A stretch of 64,000 nucleotides of DNA from Symsagittifera roscoffensis (lineage: Eukaryota > Xenacoelomorpha > Acoela > Convolutidae): contig NC_087066.1 in the NCBI RefSeq assembly GCF_963678635.1, forward strand, positions 38,883,755-38,947,754. Reading direction: 5' to 3'. Below are positions 11,346 to 23,908 of the stretch, in pieces (positions within the stretch are counted from its first letter, which is position 1; each line of letters opens with the position of its first letter). Made by a program: the position numbers and the translations under genes. The notes below the pieces were generated by a model that was not told the origin of the DNA, made no database searches, and was given only the letters and a program-made list of their open reading frames with translations.

Positions 11346-11730
11346 AAAATGGTTTAACTCTACCAACAGACCAACAAGCACAGCACCCATCACAACATCT
11401 TCGGCAACACCCGAAATAAACGTACTGCCCAACGCAACAAAACCTAATCCATCGCCTCCAGCAATCACTGCAGCCCCCATCGACTCCTGAAAACTTATTG
11501 ATCAAGAACGTGAAAAAAAAATAAGCGACATACATCAAAATGTCGTTAACTAGAAACCGCGCTTCTTAGTTCTAAGCAAGAACAAGCCCGGTTTCCAATT
11601 CATAGAATTACTGAACCAGCAGCTGTTGTCATCAGTAGAAGAAAAACCAAATTCTAAAGTCGTAATGAAAGCAGCCAGGATTCTCCCACATCTGCTACCC
11701 CCGAAACTAAATCAGAAACAAATAGATCAA

Positions 11731-13216
11731 GTTCCAAAAATCGAAGCCGCCGCATAATTTTATGGAGGCAAGGCCTACTAGACGAACTTTTCACTGAAGC
11801 GATTTTTCCTCAAATTAGACATCCAAAACAGAAGAAGTACGAAGTAAACGAGGAAGTTAAGCAAATCGATAAACTGATGAGTACAGGCAAAATATCAGCC
11901 GGCATTGGCTGCCTTTCAGACAAGAATCTAAAAGGAGTACTTCCCCAAAACGAAGTTATTGAAGGAAAAACAGTCGTTAGTATCGTGAAATAAAAACACC
12001 CCCAGCTAAAACATCGAACAGTAATTATATAACTTGAGTAAGCGAAGACACAATGCCATACCAACCCTCTATATTTGATCAAAGGAACGCCCAGACAGTT
12101 CAAAAATCAACCCTGAAAACGCACGGAAGCCACGGTCTCTCAGATCTAGATGCGTGCGAATGGAGAGGATATTAACTCACTTCAACCAGACATCCATTGA
12201 GTTTTGCAAAACAATTGCTTAGCTATCCTATAAACTAGCAAGTAAAGTTCTCCCCCATGAAAACCTAACGGCGTACAACTCGTGTCGCCTGATACCTCTG
12301 GTCAAAAATCCAGGGGTATGGCCCATTAGTATAGGTGAGGTTCTGAGAAGAATAATTGGCAAAACAATCACCCAATGTATAAAATCAGACCTGAAAATCT
12401 CGAAACAATTCCCAACTCTGCTTAGGCTAGAAATGTGGAATCGAATATGCTATCCACAGCTTGAGGAACGAGTTTGAGAAACCGGAAACGGACGCCATAC
12501 TACTTAATAATGTAGAAAATGCGTTCAACTCGCTCAATAGAGAAAATTCTCTAAAAAATAAAAAAATCCTTTGTCCGGCACTAAATCATGCGCATGCCAA
12601 CTCATATAAACATCCCTCAAATTTATATGTCAACAACACAATTTTGACATCTATCGAAGGCACAACGCAAGGTGATCCCCTCGCAATGGCTATGAACGGA
12701 ATTGGGATAATCCCTTTGATTGAGCTTCTGCAAAAACCAAATGTCACCCAAAAATGGTACGCAGATAACGGAAGGGCTGCAGGTGATCTCAAGAATCTCC
12801 GCGCAAAACAGAACAACCTGGATGTGCACGGAAAGTCTTTCGGATACATTGTGAAGCCTTCCAAGTGTCACCTCATACTAAAAGAAAACTGTCGGAAAAG
12901 CGCCAAAAAATTATTCGAAGGCACAAATATTACAACGATAGACGGACTAAGAGTCCTTGGTTTGGTTATAGGAACACTATCACCCTGCAAGAAATACATG
13001 GAAAGCGAAATTGAAAAAACAGCTACCCTAACTGAAAAGCTTTCTAAAATAATTAAAACATCACCACAAACTGCATACTCATGCTACACAAAAGGAGTTC
13101 AAAATAAATTAAGCTTTCTAACCAGAATAATTTCGGAAGCATTTAGGAAAATCGATGAGATTGAGAAAAAACAAGACATCAGCTACTTCCTAGTTTTACT
13201 GTTAAAAACTAAATAA
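11731..13216 (+). pseudogene. Reverse transcriptase of a LINE-like retroelement, catalytic residues lost
   Basis: The pre-RT region (AIFPQIRHPKQKKYE, ISAGIGCLSDKNLKGVLP) is followed by broken frames carrying RLIPLVKNPGVWPI and GEVLRRIIGK, then one open frame (12461-13216, 251 aa). That frame holds the palm and thumb: AFNSLNR, SIEGTTQGDPLAMAM, YADN, and a KCHLILKE block, then LGLVIG and PQTAYSCYTKGVQNKLSF. The strings GTTQGDPLAMAM and LRRIIGK are hallmarks of an RT family common in invertebrate genomes, close to non-LTR elements. Two changes would abolish activity: the first palm motif reads LLNNVENAFN where an aspartate is expected, and the YADD box reads YADN. The ORF therefore cannot encode an active enzyme. 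Confidence 0.8.
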
Positions 13217-13599
13217 CTGCTGAAGATCGCAGCCTTTTTGCACTACCACTAAGAATGGGAGGATTAGACCTCCTCTGTAACACTGAATTTTCCCGAAATT
13301 ATGAGTGGTCAAGAGCCATTTGTGATCCATTAGAAAACAGTGATACAGAAATAGCTAAAACAGAAAAAACTCTGATAAATAAAAACATCAAAACTGAGAG
13401 ACAGAGCATCACACTCTCAAAAATTGCTCAACTTATGGAAAATTGCTCCACAGAAAAAAAGACAGACGGTAAATCTAGCGTCACAGAAAGGAGCACCGAA
13501 TTGGCTAAGCGTGCTACCCCTAATAAAATACAATTTTTCCCTCAATAAATCAGAGTTCGGAGATGGATTAAATCTGCGATATAGATGGTAACCACCAAA

Positions 13600-14245
13600 C
13601 ACTCCACATACATGCTCATGTGGTCAACCGTTCACACTGACCTGACTCACTCTCTACACTGTCCCAAAGGTGGATACACTCGCCTAAGATATAATGAAAT
13701 TCGCGATAACTTTGCGACACTCCTGGACGAAATATGCCATGATGTTGAAATAGAGCCAAGCTTCAATCGTTGCAAGGCGAAAGCTTTCACAACAAAGCAA
13801 CCACTACGCTCGCCCTGACATCAAGATGACGCTCTGAAGATGACGCTCGCCCTGACATCAAGGAAAATGGACTCTGGGGAAGCCGATTCGGCCGAACCTT
13901 TTTCGATGTAAGAACTTTCAACTTCCATGCTAAATTCTGCCCTAAAACTATATCTGACGCATACAAATATCATGACAAAGTCAGAGCATTAAAATACCAA
14001 CAAAGAATTCTGGATGTGGAACACAGCAGCTTTGTTCCACTAATTTTCGCGTGTACCGGAGGAGCAGCACCAGGTTCTTCCGTCCAGAACGAATCATAAT
14101 CTGTCACAATAAACTTCATGAGAACAAAAATAAATTTTGCACTTCTGAGGAGTGCAACCCTCTGCCTTAGGGGGTGCAAAAATCCTAAAAATATATCCAA
14201 TATAGACAATTCTATCTGTGCTAGAATCGAGGAAGGTAGGTTTTA
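13600..14245 (+). pseudogene. C-terminal zinc-knuckle and endonuclease-like domain of the same element
   Basis: TCSCGQPF and SLHCPKGG give a C-x-C...H-x-C knuckle at 13610-13680. Across the left border of the inverted repeat comes DARPDIKENGLWG...FFDVRTFNFHAK, then YQQRILDVEHSSFVPLIFACTGGAAPG and FALLRSATLCLRG. The PD-x(n)-FFDVR pattern resembles a PD-(D/E)xK restriction-like endonuclease as used by R2-type elements; that assignment is inference. The reading frame breaks twice and a 19-nt duplication sits at 13808-13863. Homologous minus-strand copies lie at 41447-41850 and 46555-46958. Confidence 0.65.
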
Positions 14246-14457
14246 ATTGAAAATTCTCTGGATTGGATGCATTAAAATTGTTTTGATTTAATTATTCAAA
14301 AACTTTTGCCGATGAATTTATATAGCGTTAGTACGACTCTATCCAACCTGTTCTCGAACCGTCGCATGATGGAAGAGCCCATTTCAATTGACCTCTTTTT
14401 TTTACCAATGTTTAGCCTAAAAACAACAACCAATAAAAAAAATTAAGAAATCAAGGT

Positions 14458-14790
14458 TTGAATTCAAACCACTCAAGAGAACTCTATCATAAATTCTGTA
14501 CAGCAAAAGAAAAGCACAATATTACGACATGGCAACTAAGCCGACAAAAGATATGCAAAACTCCGGCATTGTTTCAAAAGAAAAATATTTTACGCTCGAA
14601 AAAGAAGAATGTCCTGTCAGATTCCTTACTAGGACATTTACCGTCCGAGCGTACTCTTTACCTCCAGATGAAGTATGCCGGAACGCTCAAAAATTTGATA
14701 TCATTAAATCTGCCAGAAGTTAAAAAAAGGTGTGCCACAAGGCACGGTGTTAAATCCGTTATCAATTAATATCTTTACAGTGAAAACAAA
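14458..14790 (+). pseudogene. LINE reverse-transcriptase fragment
   Basis: Two overlapping frames read LLGHLPSERT...NLPEVKK and then GVPQGTVLNPLSINIF. The latter matches the GVPQGSVLGPLLFNIY block (palm motif B region) of jockey/CR1-type LINEs. Only about 110 codons are recognisable. The inverted copy at 40903-41240 reads KKGVPQGRVINPLSINI in one frame, which supports the identification. Confidence 0.65.
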
Positions 14791-15199
14791 CTCGGAAAAT
14801 TGTTCTAGACTTTTTAAATTTTTTCTAAAGAAAATTCAAGTATTTGTAAATAGACTGAAGTTTCTGAGAAAATCTCTGAAAAACGATCTATTACCAGACT
14901 TTTTGAAGTTTAGGGCCCCCGAGAACGTTTTTTTTTTTGGATCAAGCTGTGCATAATTTTCAACTAAAACAATTAAGGACTAAAACGTCTAAGGCTAATG
15001 AGGATCGGGAAAGGTATGAGGAGACGGTATTGAATGCCCGACCGCTGGTGCAGAAAGAAATCGAGGAAGAGTGATGGACATCCATTTTCCGTTTTGTTAG
15101 GTGTCATGTATATGCAAGCTTAAAGTCAGCATTACAAGACCAATAAAAAAATAGAAAAATTGTCCGTGAGACAAGATAAACCTCTTGACTCTGAGCGAT

Positions 15200-15540
15200 C
15201 ATCTTAGGTGCTTGATAACATTGAACTGCCTGGATGGGTACATGAATTACTGTCAATGGGTCCGATGTATCCAATTAGAGGCAAATTTAAGGAAAGGCGT
15301 TTTTTGGCTGATATCGACGTTTTCATCTCACAATTGAAAAACTAAAAACCTTCAGGCAAAAGCATATGCAGAAAACTAAGGCAAACCCCAAGAGACAAAG
15401 CCGTTGGAAAAACGAGGAAATAACTCAAAGATAATGGGTTAGTGGAGGTGCCTTTTGATAAGGGGGTTAGTTTTTGCACGATGAAGGAACAAACTGTAAC
15501 AGTCGCCTGCTTCTGCCACGTATGAGGTTATGAAAAATAG
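15200..15540 (+). pseudogene. Reverse-transcriptase N-terminal fragment, possibly Penelope-like
   Basis: The frame reads LPGWVHELLSMGPMYPIRGK and RRFLADIDVFISQLK, then a region with TPRDKAV and VEVPFDKGVSFC. A 'lower half fixed template' stretch ending in a P-x-DKG motif is characteristic of the finger region of Penelope-like and related RTs. Family placement is my judgement only. Counterparts lie at about 40153-40493 and 45261-45601 on the minus strand. Confidence 0.45.
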
Positions 15541-15999
15541 GCCCTATAACCATATGCTCGAGGGTCAGTAACACTATCTCTCGTGCTTTTATACGTCACT
15601 CAGTCGGAACCAATTCGGTTCGCTTAAAACATGAGACTACAAAATGGTGATATAATGACCACTACCAAGTTAACCATCCACTCTAGAAACAAGAATGTCC
15701 CCATGACCAGGTCTCTAAATACCCACAATATGCCAACGCCATTAAAAACAGGGTTGGAAGCTCTAGAGTACCAATAGTTTTTTTGGACAGTGGATCTTTG
15801 TTCGATTTCAGATGGATCAACCTAAAACTCCCCTTATCTCAACATAATCACTTAGAATGTACTCAGGAAGTTTAACCAAGTATTCACATAGTGACGCGAC
15901 TCTAGATTCAGTTTAAAAAAATAAGTAAAGCAATTCTAGAAATTTTTTGTAATAAGTACTTTCAAATCGAGAAGTTTAGTTTTCTGAATCATTGGGCAG

Positions 16000-16690
16000 C
16001 TCAACTCTTCTGCCTGCCCAATCAAGGTTTTCTCTCGCCCAGCGATGGTAATCTCGTAGGATTTTGCGAATACCTCTGTCAGGAACAAGACAGCTGCACT
16101 CGAGTTGTTGATTTCAGTAAAATTGCGAACAGCAACTTTACTCTAGTCTGATTTTTATCGATTTTTCCGCAACTCTGATTTGAGTCTTCTGACTAAAATA
16201 ACAGCTGATTTCCAGTTGTTGCGAGCAGTTTGAGCATGACATGGTCGATTCGAATTTTCAAAAACAAACTACTTTTTCCCCAAAGTCAAGGCCAAACTTC
16301 CAAATCAAGGTCGGATTTCCAAATATGACCGACTGGTACATACTACCCGGACTCAAGATCGAGGTCCTCATCGCGCGTTGTCGTCATTCCAGTGAGCCTC
16401 CAGATTATCGAGTGTGTCTCAAGATACAATGCCAGTGGTCATTTTAAAAAAAATTGCAGCAGATTCAACCTCATCAACATCCCCAAAATTCACAGCCATA
16501 AAAAATTGTCACTCTATAGCTAAACAGCAATCAAAATCTTCAGCCAACTGCACCCTGGATTTCAGCTTTATAAGCTATTTTTCTTAACTTTTTTTGTTCA
16601 ACCCAGTAAAAAAACGGTCATGCTAAATTTTGATAGATAATTAGATATACTATCTTAGATAACATTAGTTTGTATGTTAAAACTTTTTTC
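16000..16690. other. Non-coding AT-rich part of the left arm
   Basis: One 68-codon ORF (16241-16447) is conserved in the right arm at 39255-39461, but conservation follows from the inverted duplication and I recognise nothing in it. No other signal seen. Confidence 0.4.
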
Positions 16691-19600
16691 CGCTCCTTCA
16701 GATTTCATCTGAGTTCACACTCAAGTCCCAATTCCTTTCCTGCTCAAGACTCAAAAACCCATCCAAAGTACCCAGCTTAGTTCGTCCCCCGGTCTTAGAA
16801 GTGCTAGGTCCATATGCGCTCGATACCGTGATCTGCTTCGTCAACTATTCTTTGTCATCGGAACTAATCACGATCTCCTCCCATGCATTCAGTTGTTCGT
16901 AGGCCCTCATCTATTCCCTCTGCTCTTGTAATTATCTTGGATGGTTAGGTAGCTTCTTTTCTTTGGGCTCCCTGTTCAGGCAAAAGGAGTGATAAAAGCT
17001 CAAGCTCATATTCTTTGCTAGGTCTTCCTCCAGTATCGACTCCCTGGCTTTTGAATTATCTCTAGACACCTTACCAACCCGCTTTCATTCCGTAGTTATT
17101 CCGTTGCGATGGGCGAGCGGTGGTCTCTTGAAAGCTTTCGGCCCTATCTTTGCCAGTAAGTGACGATACTCCTTCTGATTCTTCTCTATGTTGTTTTCAT
17201 CAACGCATACAGCCAAGAGGTCAATGTCGCTCTGAACCATGAGAAAAACCGTATTCGAATCCATACGCGTTTCACTTCCATAGGTACAGCAAAAATCTTG
17301 CTGGCAGTCTCAAACAACTCAAGTCCCCTGCTATAATCAATAGGCTGTATTGCCTTCACGGTTGCTGCTTTCGACTACCGATGCATCGTTACGTTCTCCT
17401 CAATCCATCACATTGCCAGCATCGAGCTAACCACGAAGACAGTGACCTTTTGTTGATGACTTGGCAGTTTTATTGCCCAAATCTCCTCAACATCCCATAT
17501 CAAGCAGACTTCTCCGGATACCACACAGTCTGTGGTAGACAGTGACATGTAAAGTATCTATTTGTTAAAATACTGCTCCGGAGAAAAACCCTAGTGCCGT
17601 CGCCAAATTCACCGTGGTATTCGCGTAGCAGTCGGCTATTATCTGCACCTCGCTTTTTTTTCTGTCTCTGTAACGTCACTAAACCACGTAGCTAAATCTG
17701 TCCTCTGAAACGACTGTATCCTCAAGCAAGATCGCCGATCACAAGAGTGTCCTCCATCTCCAGTTGCCAAATCAAGACAAGTGCCTGGCTCCATCTTCTT
17801 CGATGGTTTGTCTCTGGACTTATTCGTCGTCTCTTCAGACTCTTCTCGATGAGGTAAAATCAGTTTGTGTATCACATTCAAGGTCCCAAGATCCTCATCT
17901 TTCCCTTGTGAAAATCTCATCCATTCCGTGACTTCTTCATTCAAATTCGCTTGAGGATGCGTGCACGAAGAAGTTCTCAAGGACTTCCAAACTGTTACCA
18001 TCGCCCCTTAAACTCAATTTTACCCTCCTTTCATAACGTGGCACGCAGATGACCTCGGGTCCCTTCTGAAGAATTAAATCTAGGCTCGGTTTTTTTCTTT
18101 CAGTCGTGTCATTTTCATTTATCTTTTCTGACCAAAACTTCTGCGATTCTGTGACACCGAAATTCATCTTCAGTAGCTCCTGCTTGTGTTCTCAGGAAGG
18201 AATTATTTGATATTCCCATGTCGCTAGAAACGTACTGATATTTCCCGCGCTTCGTGGGTTTCAAAAACTCTTCCATCACGGCAGGGCACGATGTAAGTCA
18301 TGATTGATATCAAATTTCTGGTTTGAGAACCTCCTGATTTCGTCAATCTTCGCATGATTCTCAAGAGACTGCGTGAAATCACCTTATTTTTTAATCCCGG
18401 TATTTTGATACAAATTGATACAAAGATGACGCTCGAGACCCTATTCTCCAATGCCGTATTCTTTGCCGCTTTCTGATAGCAAGCCTGAGGTGCAGCATCA
18501 GGTATCACTGACATGATCCATCTCAAGAAACAGGTGGCATCCCTTCTCCTTGCAGGACTCAACCTCGAGTCGTCTCGAGTAATATACTGCATCAGCATTT
18601 GTTACACATGAAGGCCTTTATCACCCAACTTTAATATGTAACATGAAGTCAGATCTTCCAATGCCACTCCAGCCAGGCACTAACAGAAACAATGACTGTC
18701 CCGCCGTCCATGTAAAAGTATTTGCCATCAGGCGATCAGAGGCTGTAGTGATGAGGGTGCTCTCATCTCGCTTTCGAAGTACTCCAACAATCGTTCCTCC
18801 CACGTTCGTCCCATTTAGCTTCTCAGTTCCAGTTTGTTCACTTCTGCTTTTTGCTGCGTGGCACAACTTTGGCGCTTTCTAGACACTCCGCGATCCAGTT
18901 TTTTCAGACTGTTTTTTAACTCTTTCATCGTATCCAAAGCTATCCACCAGGAGCGAGCAGTTTTCCTAGTTAATCCTTTCTCAAGAAGATCACTCGTAAA
19001 TTGTCCTCCAACGTTCTGGTGTTGACTCGAGATCGACTCCTTGCCAATATCCACTTCCCATATCTGCCCACTGGTGGAACCTCTCTTTGTCTTCACCCTT
19101 TGAGGCGTAAAGTGTTCTTCTGTTTCTTGAGCCAGGTGTAGCCTCCATCTCCTCTATTACTTCCGCCAACCTCCTCGACTTCGAGTTCTCTTTGTAAGCT
19201 GCAGTCTTCCTCCTGGCCAGAATAATTGGAGCCGTCACTTTCAAGTTCGCATCCGCTGAAGGCGACTCTTCCTCTACCTTTCGTTACCTCTTTCTTGACC
19301 TCGACTCTTTATTCAGGGGTGTAGTCACGATCATAACCGAAGCTGCCTCCTTTTCTAGACCCTCTTCATCCGACTCTTGCCTCCCCCTTCTCTTGTCTTA
19401 GGTATAATAATTTTTTAGGCTATAATAATAGGTTTATCCTTGTCATCAATTTTAGTCTTAACTCTCATTTTTTTTTTCAGCATAGAGCTAGGATCTGGTT
19501 TCAAAATTCGGCCTCGTCTTTCGTCTATGAATCATCTTGCTAAGCAATTCTTCATTCGCTTCCTTATGTTGTCTAGTTCCCATCAAGATAGGCTCTCTGA

Positions 19601-21507
19601 ATTCCACCACAATGTCCCACAATTCCTCCTTAAACTATTCGACATTCACGTTTCGCTCCAACTTCTGATTGAACTCGATCAAGGACTTTTACCACCCCTC
19701 CTGATCCAATGTTTTCAGAAACATCGTCCTGTTCCCCTCAAAGGTGTTCTTTTCCTTGCTATCATTACTTGAGAGTACCATGCCCATGTCCGCAATTTGC
19801 AACCCTAGATTCTTTTGGGGAGATCGCCAATGGGGCGTCGCCGTATCCGCCACTCAAGTGCTGGAGCAATTCCCACGTAGAGTGTAATTCCCTGGCGCAA
19901 TTTCTACCGCTGGGTTCACCCCAATGTTCATGTCTTTTTCGGGTTTACTGAAATTCCCATCCATCCTCTCTCCTCTATCACTTCAGATCGTTCCCTCTTC
20001 AAGGCATCCTCAAACCTGTTTTCCACCGGAAGGTTCCTCTTGTCTCAGGAGTATCAATCGACAGAGGCGAACGCGTAACTGGGTCCGATTGCCTGTACTC
20101 CGTGATGGGCACATAGAGAGCGCCGGCTGCATCCAGCCTAGGTTTCTCATGTTGTAGCTCTATCTCCTCCAGACCGTAGGGTGCCAGATGTCTCCTCGTC
20201 CTGCATCTCGATTCTGCCTTCGGAGCCAATTGTCCTTTCTAAACTATTATTCGGCTGTCATCATACACTGGATCCTTATTCTCTAACCCAGCCCTCTCAC
20301 GCACTCTCTTGATCTCACGTACATCGCATCTCGGAGGCATCGACCCCCTCAATTTCTTGGCCTCTGTCGTCCAAGAGTTTATCTTGAATTCACTCATGTT
20401 GAAGTATGTTGCTAATAATCAGTATCCAATAAACAGGGGATCCCAGGCATGCATGAAAACCCTCTGCTGTCGTTCCACGTCCGCTCTCGCTCTCTCGCTT
20501 GCGCTGACGGCACCAGCATCGGAGTTTTCATCCCCAGAGTCATCCGGCTCACCGTTGGGAAATCCGGGATGGTAGTGGCCCGCATGTTACGCTCCAGGAT
20601 CATTTTGAGCTCCTTCCTTATCAATTCAAAAGCCTCCGTCCAAGTCGGTAGTCTCAAGATTCCCCTAGTTTGCTTCCAAAGGGGGTTCAGATTCCAGAAC
20701 TTCGATTAGGACTCGATCCGGCCCTCTCGCTTTCCACCCATCCTGCACTGTAGTTGGCATCTGAAATTCAACACAATCAGCTCCGGATCCTTCATTCTCC
20801 CAAATAGCACTGTGTCGCTCGTCTGGGTTCTCAAGTGTTCCTGCTTGCATCAGTTTGTGCCGTCCCATTCAGAACTCTGATCAAGCTGAGGTGTACCACC
20901 GAGTGTCGGTATGCCGTTATCAAGGGATCAGGAAAAACTTACATAACAGCAGGTCCTTAGATACCAGTCACCACATCCCCCAGTCCTCTGAATAGTCCCA
21001 GGGGATCCGACCGCATTGCCAGGCATAGATTCGTCAGAATGAGCATGCCCCCATTCATCTCCTTGACTTTTTTCATTTTTTCCGGGTTCGTTTCTTCTCC
21101 CGTCAAGTGTCGACTCTGCATCAAGAGTTATTCCACAAGAAGGGTCTTTAATCCAGCAGCCAATTTGCAGGAGGAGTAGTTATCCAGATTCGGGTGAGCT
21201 CTATTCGTGGCCACTGGATCCACATATTTCATCAGCTGGTGGACTACTGCCAGGTTCCCGTGTGTCAAGGGGATCGGCGGCAAGCACCTGTCGATCCTTA
21301 GGATCTCCAAACTCCTGCTTAACATAAAGCCTGGCCCCATGTTGAACAGGTATCTGGGAAACACCAGATACAAGGCTAACAACAGGTTCATCGACATACT
21401 CAAGAGTTCCTGAATGAACGCTTCGAAGAGCGTTTTCCCCCTGTGAATATCTCGTCCCTATACCTCTTTTGCCAACACGGACTCAAGAATCCCAGTACTT
21501 TGTGTGA

Positions 21508-22840
21508 TTACCTTGTTCTCAAGTTCCCCGTGGCGTTATCTTTTGAGAACCCATGAATGGTCGTGTCTTTCGCTAGCATAACGAACTTCCCCACCGTCAA
21601 CCCCTTTCTCTCGGCCTGCTCAAGTTGATTTTGCAGGAATTCCCACACTTGCGTTATCAATGGAGGTGATGTTTCCTTCGCCTTGTCCGTGACATTCTCC
21701 AGCCTTGGTTTCATGAATGACCATTTCCCATTCTCTTGTGTCAAGTGATACACCATCGACTCTAGCTGCTTATCCGCAACGGCCTCATTGCTGTGATCAT
21801 TAGTTGGTCGTTTCAAGCTAGTTGTAGAGACTTTCATCGTGAGCACCATGCTCCGGAACCACAGGCTCGCAATTAGGTGGCTTATCACAGGATGATCGTC
21901 CGTTATTTCTGACTTAAATTTCAGCTGTCTAGCCATATTCGAAACCTCCAGACATTGCATATTGTCCGACGCGATCAAGATACTCTTCAGATCATAGAAG
22001 CCTCTCAAGGCATAAGACACGTCCGCCCAGGCCGCTGCCACCTCCGACTTCCGAAGCCTCAAGTTCACTGGCTCCAACTCCCGGTTCAGAGCAGCCATCA
22101 ACATGCATAGGCCGATGCCTTCTGCAATCAAAACCAACACCGCACACCCAAATTGATGAGCGGGTGGCATGCTCGAGTGTCCGGGTGACGGAGTGAACAC
22201 TACCTTCGTCCTTGATCCCGATTGGGCCGCCACTAACTCTTGTATCTCCATTTCTCAAGGGTTCCAATAATCCGGCTGAGTGCAGGTGATCATTTATCCC
22301 TGCAAACAACAACAGCTCGGCTTCGCAACGCGTTTCCATTTCGATCGGCCAAACCAAAGGCAACATCTGGTTGAGCTCCGCCCCTGGCAGCAGGTACACA
22401 AGAGTTTCGTGCCAGAACAGCTTCGGCGATGTTCTCGCGAAAGCCGAACCAGGTAAGATCATCACGTTAGCAGCTCCGGGGTCCGATCGATCATATGCAG
22501 CCAGTGCTCAGGCCAGTTGAGAAGTTCCATATGCCTGTCCGTATCGCGGGTCCTCAGCCAACTTCGCGCCCACATAGGCCGTGTCGGGAAGTCCCATACT
22601 CTTGGGATCGAGAAGTTTTTTCACGGCTCTCAGTTGGGCCGGTATCATTACTCTGATTCTAGCTAGAAACGTGCGATGTTTCGGTGGTTCTACAATCAGG
22701 CCTGGGCTCCCCAGATCGTTGAGGGGTCGATAGTTGACCGGGCCAAAGATCGATATCCGTGGAACTCCCCTCGAATCCGCTGCCTCACGGTTTTCTCTCG
22801 CAAAAAATGCAATTCGTGTGATTTTCACCAGTCCAGACAA
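21508..22840 (-). pseudogene. Second SGNH-like region of the gag-like ORF
   Basis: Overlapping frames give EDPRYGQAYGTSQLA, VMILPGSAFARTSP, LVYLLPGAELNQML, then LLLFAGINDHLHSAG and VVFTPSPGHSSMPP. The PGAEL and G-x-N-D spacing resembles blocks II and III of an SGNH fold. No clear block-I GDS or terminal D-x-x-H is visible, so a catalytic role is doubtful. An alternative is a paralogous, structural SGNH-like repeat. Confidence 0.45.
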
Positions 22841-22989
22841 AATGACTGCTCACGTCCTCATGAGACAGGCTTTTGAGCTCCATAATCTCCATCAACTCTC
22901 GCCTGCAAGCTAACTCTGCCAAATCCTGGGTTTTCAACCTCTCCAGATACCTGGCTTTCCTAGCTTCTCCCGGGCCTTCTGTCAAGATT

Positions 22990-23908
22990 TTTCTCCCGTT
23001 ATCCTCATCCACTATCACTACTGACGACTCTACCGAACTCTGCGACGTCAAAGCTTCCGTCACAAACTTCTCCTGGGGTCTCGGTGTGGACAAAAGGTGA
23101 ACTGGCCAGCCCCAGCAAATCTGACTCTAGACTATTAATATGCTTCTGGACGACATTGTTCAACCATTCCACACTTTTAGGCCGATCTAAGTCGATGCCA
23201 TCAGAAGAGCAGCCACCGGTTAGGAATTCTCCATGATCCACGCAACATCGAGCAAGCATAAGGGTAGAATAATCTTCTCTTGAGCCTCTTGTATTACATC
23301 ATTAATATGGCGCACTCTTTTGTTCAGATTCGTGGCATTCTCATCCTGCATCATGTTGTTTGGTACCGTGCAGATCGTGAGTATCTTTGGGTCCAAGTAA
23401 TTCCTCGCCTCCTGCAGGAGACAGCTCATCTTCTCTGGCAATCCCGTCAAATTCTTTGAATCGCCTCTAGAGACGTCGTTAGTCCCCATCATCATGGTGA
23501 CCGTGTGAATCTTCCTCACCTTCAGCATCTCTAACGACGCTACCATCTGGGTCCTTGCTGCGCCTGAATAACTCGAGACCCCACCTGCCAATGCGCTTGG
23601 ATCCTCGTCAGAACCATGACTAGACTGTCCCCTATTAACAAGTGTCCCCTCCTTTGACACTTGGCACCTGTACAATCTTCTTTACTGTGTCGGTGGTACC
23701 TGCCTTCGGTGTTCTTCTTATAGTTGAAAATCAAGACGCTCCTCAACGGTTGCTTTCTCCAGATATGCGGCTCCGCTTTCGATGCGGGACTCTCACGAGG
23801 TCTCAACTGCAACCTATCTTGAAGTTCCTTGAGACGCGATGTTCCTGCATTGACCTGACTACCTCCAGTTGAACTGGGCGTCAGGCCAGCTAGTGCCACA
23901 TCCATCAT
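22990..23908 (-). pseudogene. SGNH/GDSL hydrolase domain within the gag-like ORF
   Basis: Minus-strand frames show block I as LLIGDSLV (about 23625-23650), a GGVSSYSGA glycine loop, block III as MMMGTNDVSRG (about 23464-23502), a conserved CTVPNNMM stretch, and block V as SSDGIDLDRPKSVEWLN (about 23160-23207). Family knowledge says block V should be D-x-x-H; here the histidine position holds aspartate (DGID), so the catalytic dyad is broken. The domain is split over at least two frames. SGNH enzymes in mobile elements are thought to be esterases acting on lipid or acyl substrates; no substrate can be inferred here. Confidence 0.75.

Larger units (their letters stand above)
8731..11635 (+). 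repeat. 2905-bp tandem duplication, copy 2
   Basis: Second copy, contiguous with the downstream reverse-transcriptase part of the retroelement (11640 onward). Copy 2 is therefore the one in original context on the right, and copy 1 the one in original context on the left. The near identity means a very recent event, gene conversion, or an assembly duplication. Confidence 0.95.
13837..19773 (+). repeat. Left arm of a ~5.93-kb inverted repeat
   Basis: The whole arm recurs inverted at 35925-41856, with coordinates summing to about 55,693-55,698 throughout, so only a few bases of indels separate the arms. Identity is high but not perfect (for example 76 of 81 residues match across one translated stretch, about 97% by eye). 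The left outer border lies inside the endonuclease-like ORF, which reads through it. The left arm is therefore the one in native context. Confidence 0.93.

Noticed and set aside
12586-12871. Minus-strand ORFs of 82-92 aa opposite the RT palm
   Set aside because: Shadows of the plus-strand RT frame, which has clear motifs.
18643-20709. Plus-strand ORFs of 60-110 aa in the left arm and 19.4-20.7 kb
   Set aside because: They oppose the minus-strand gag-like coding, and their conservation in the right arm is due to the inverted duplication.
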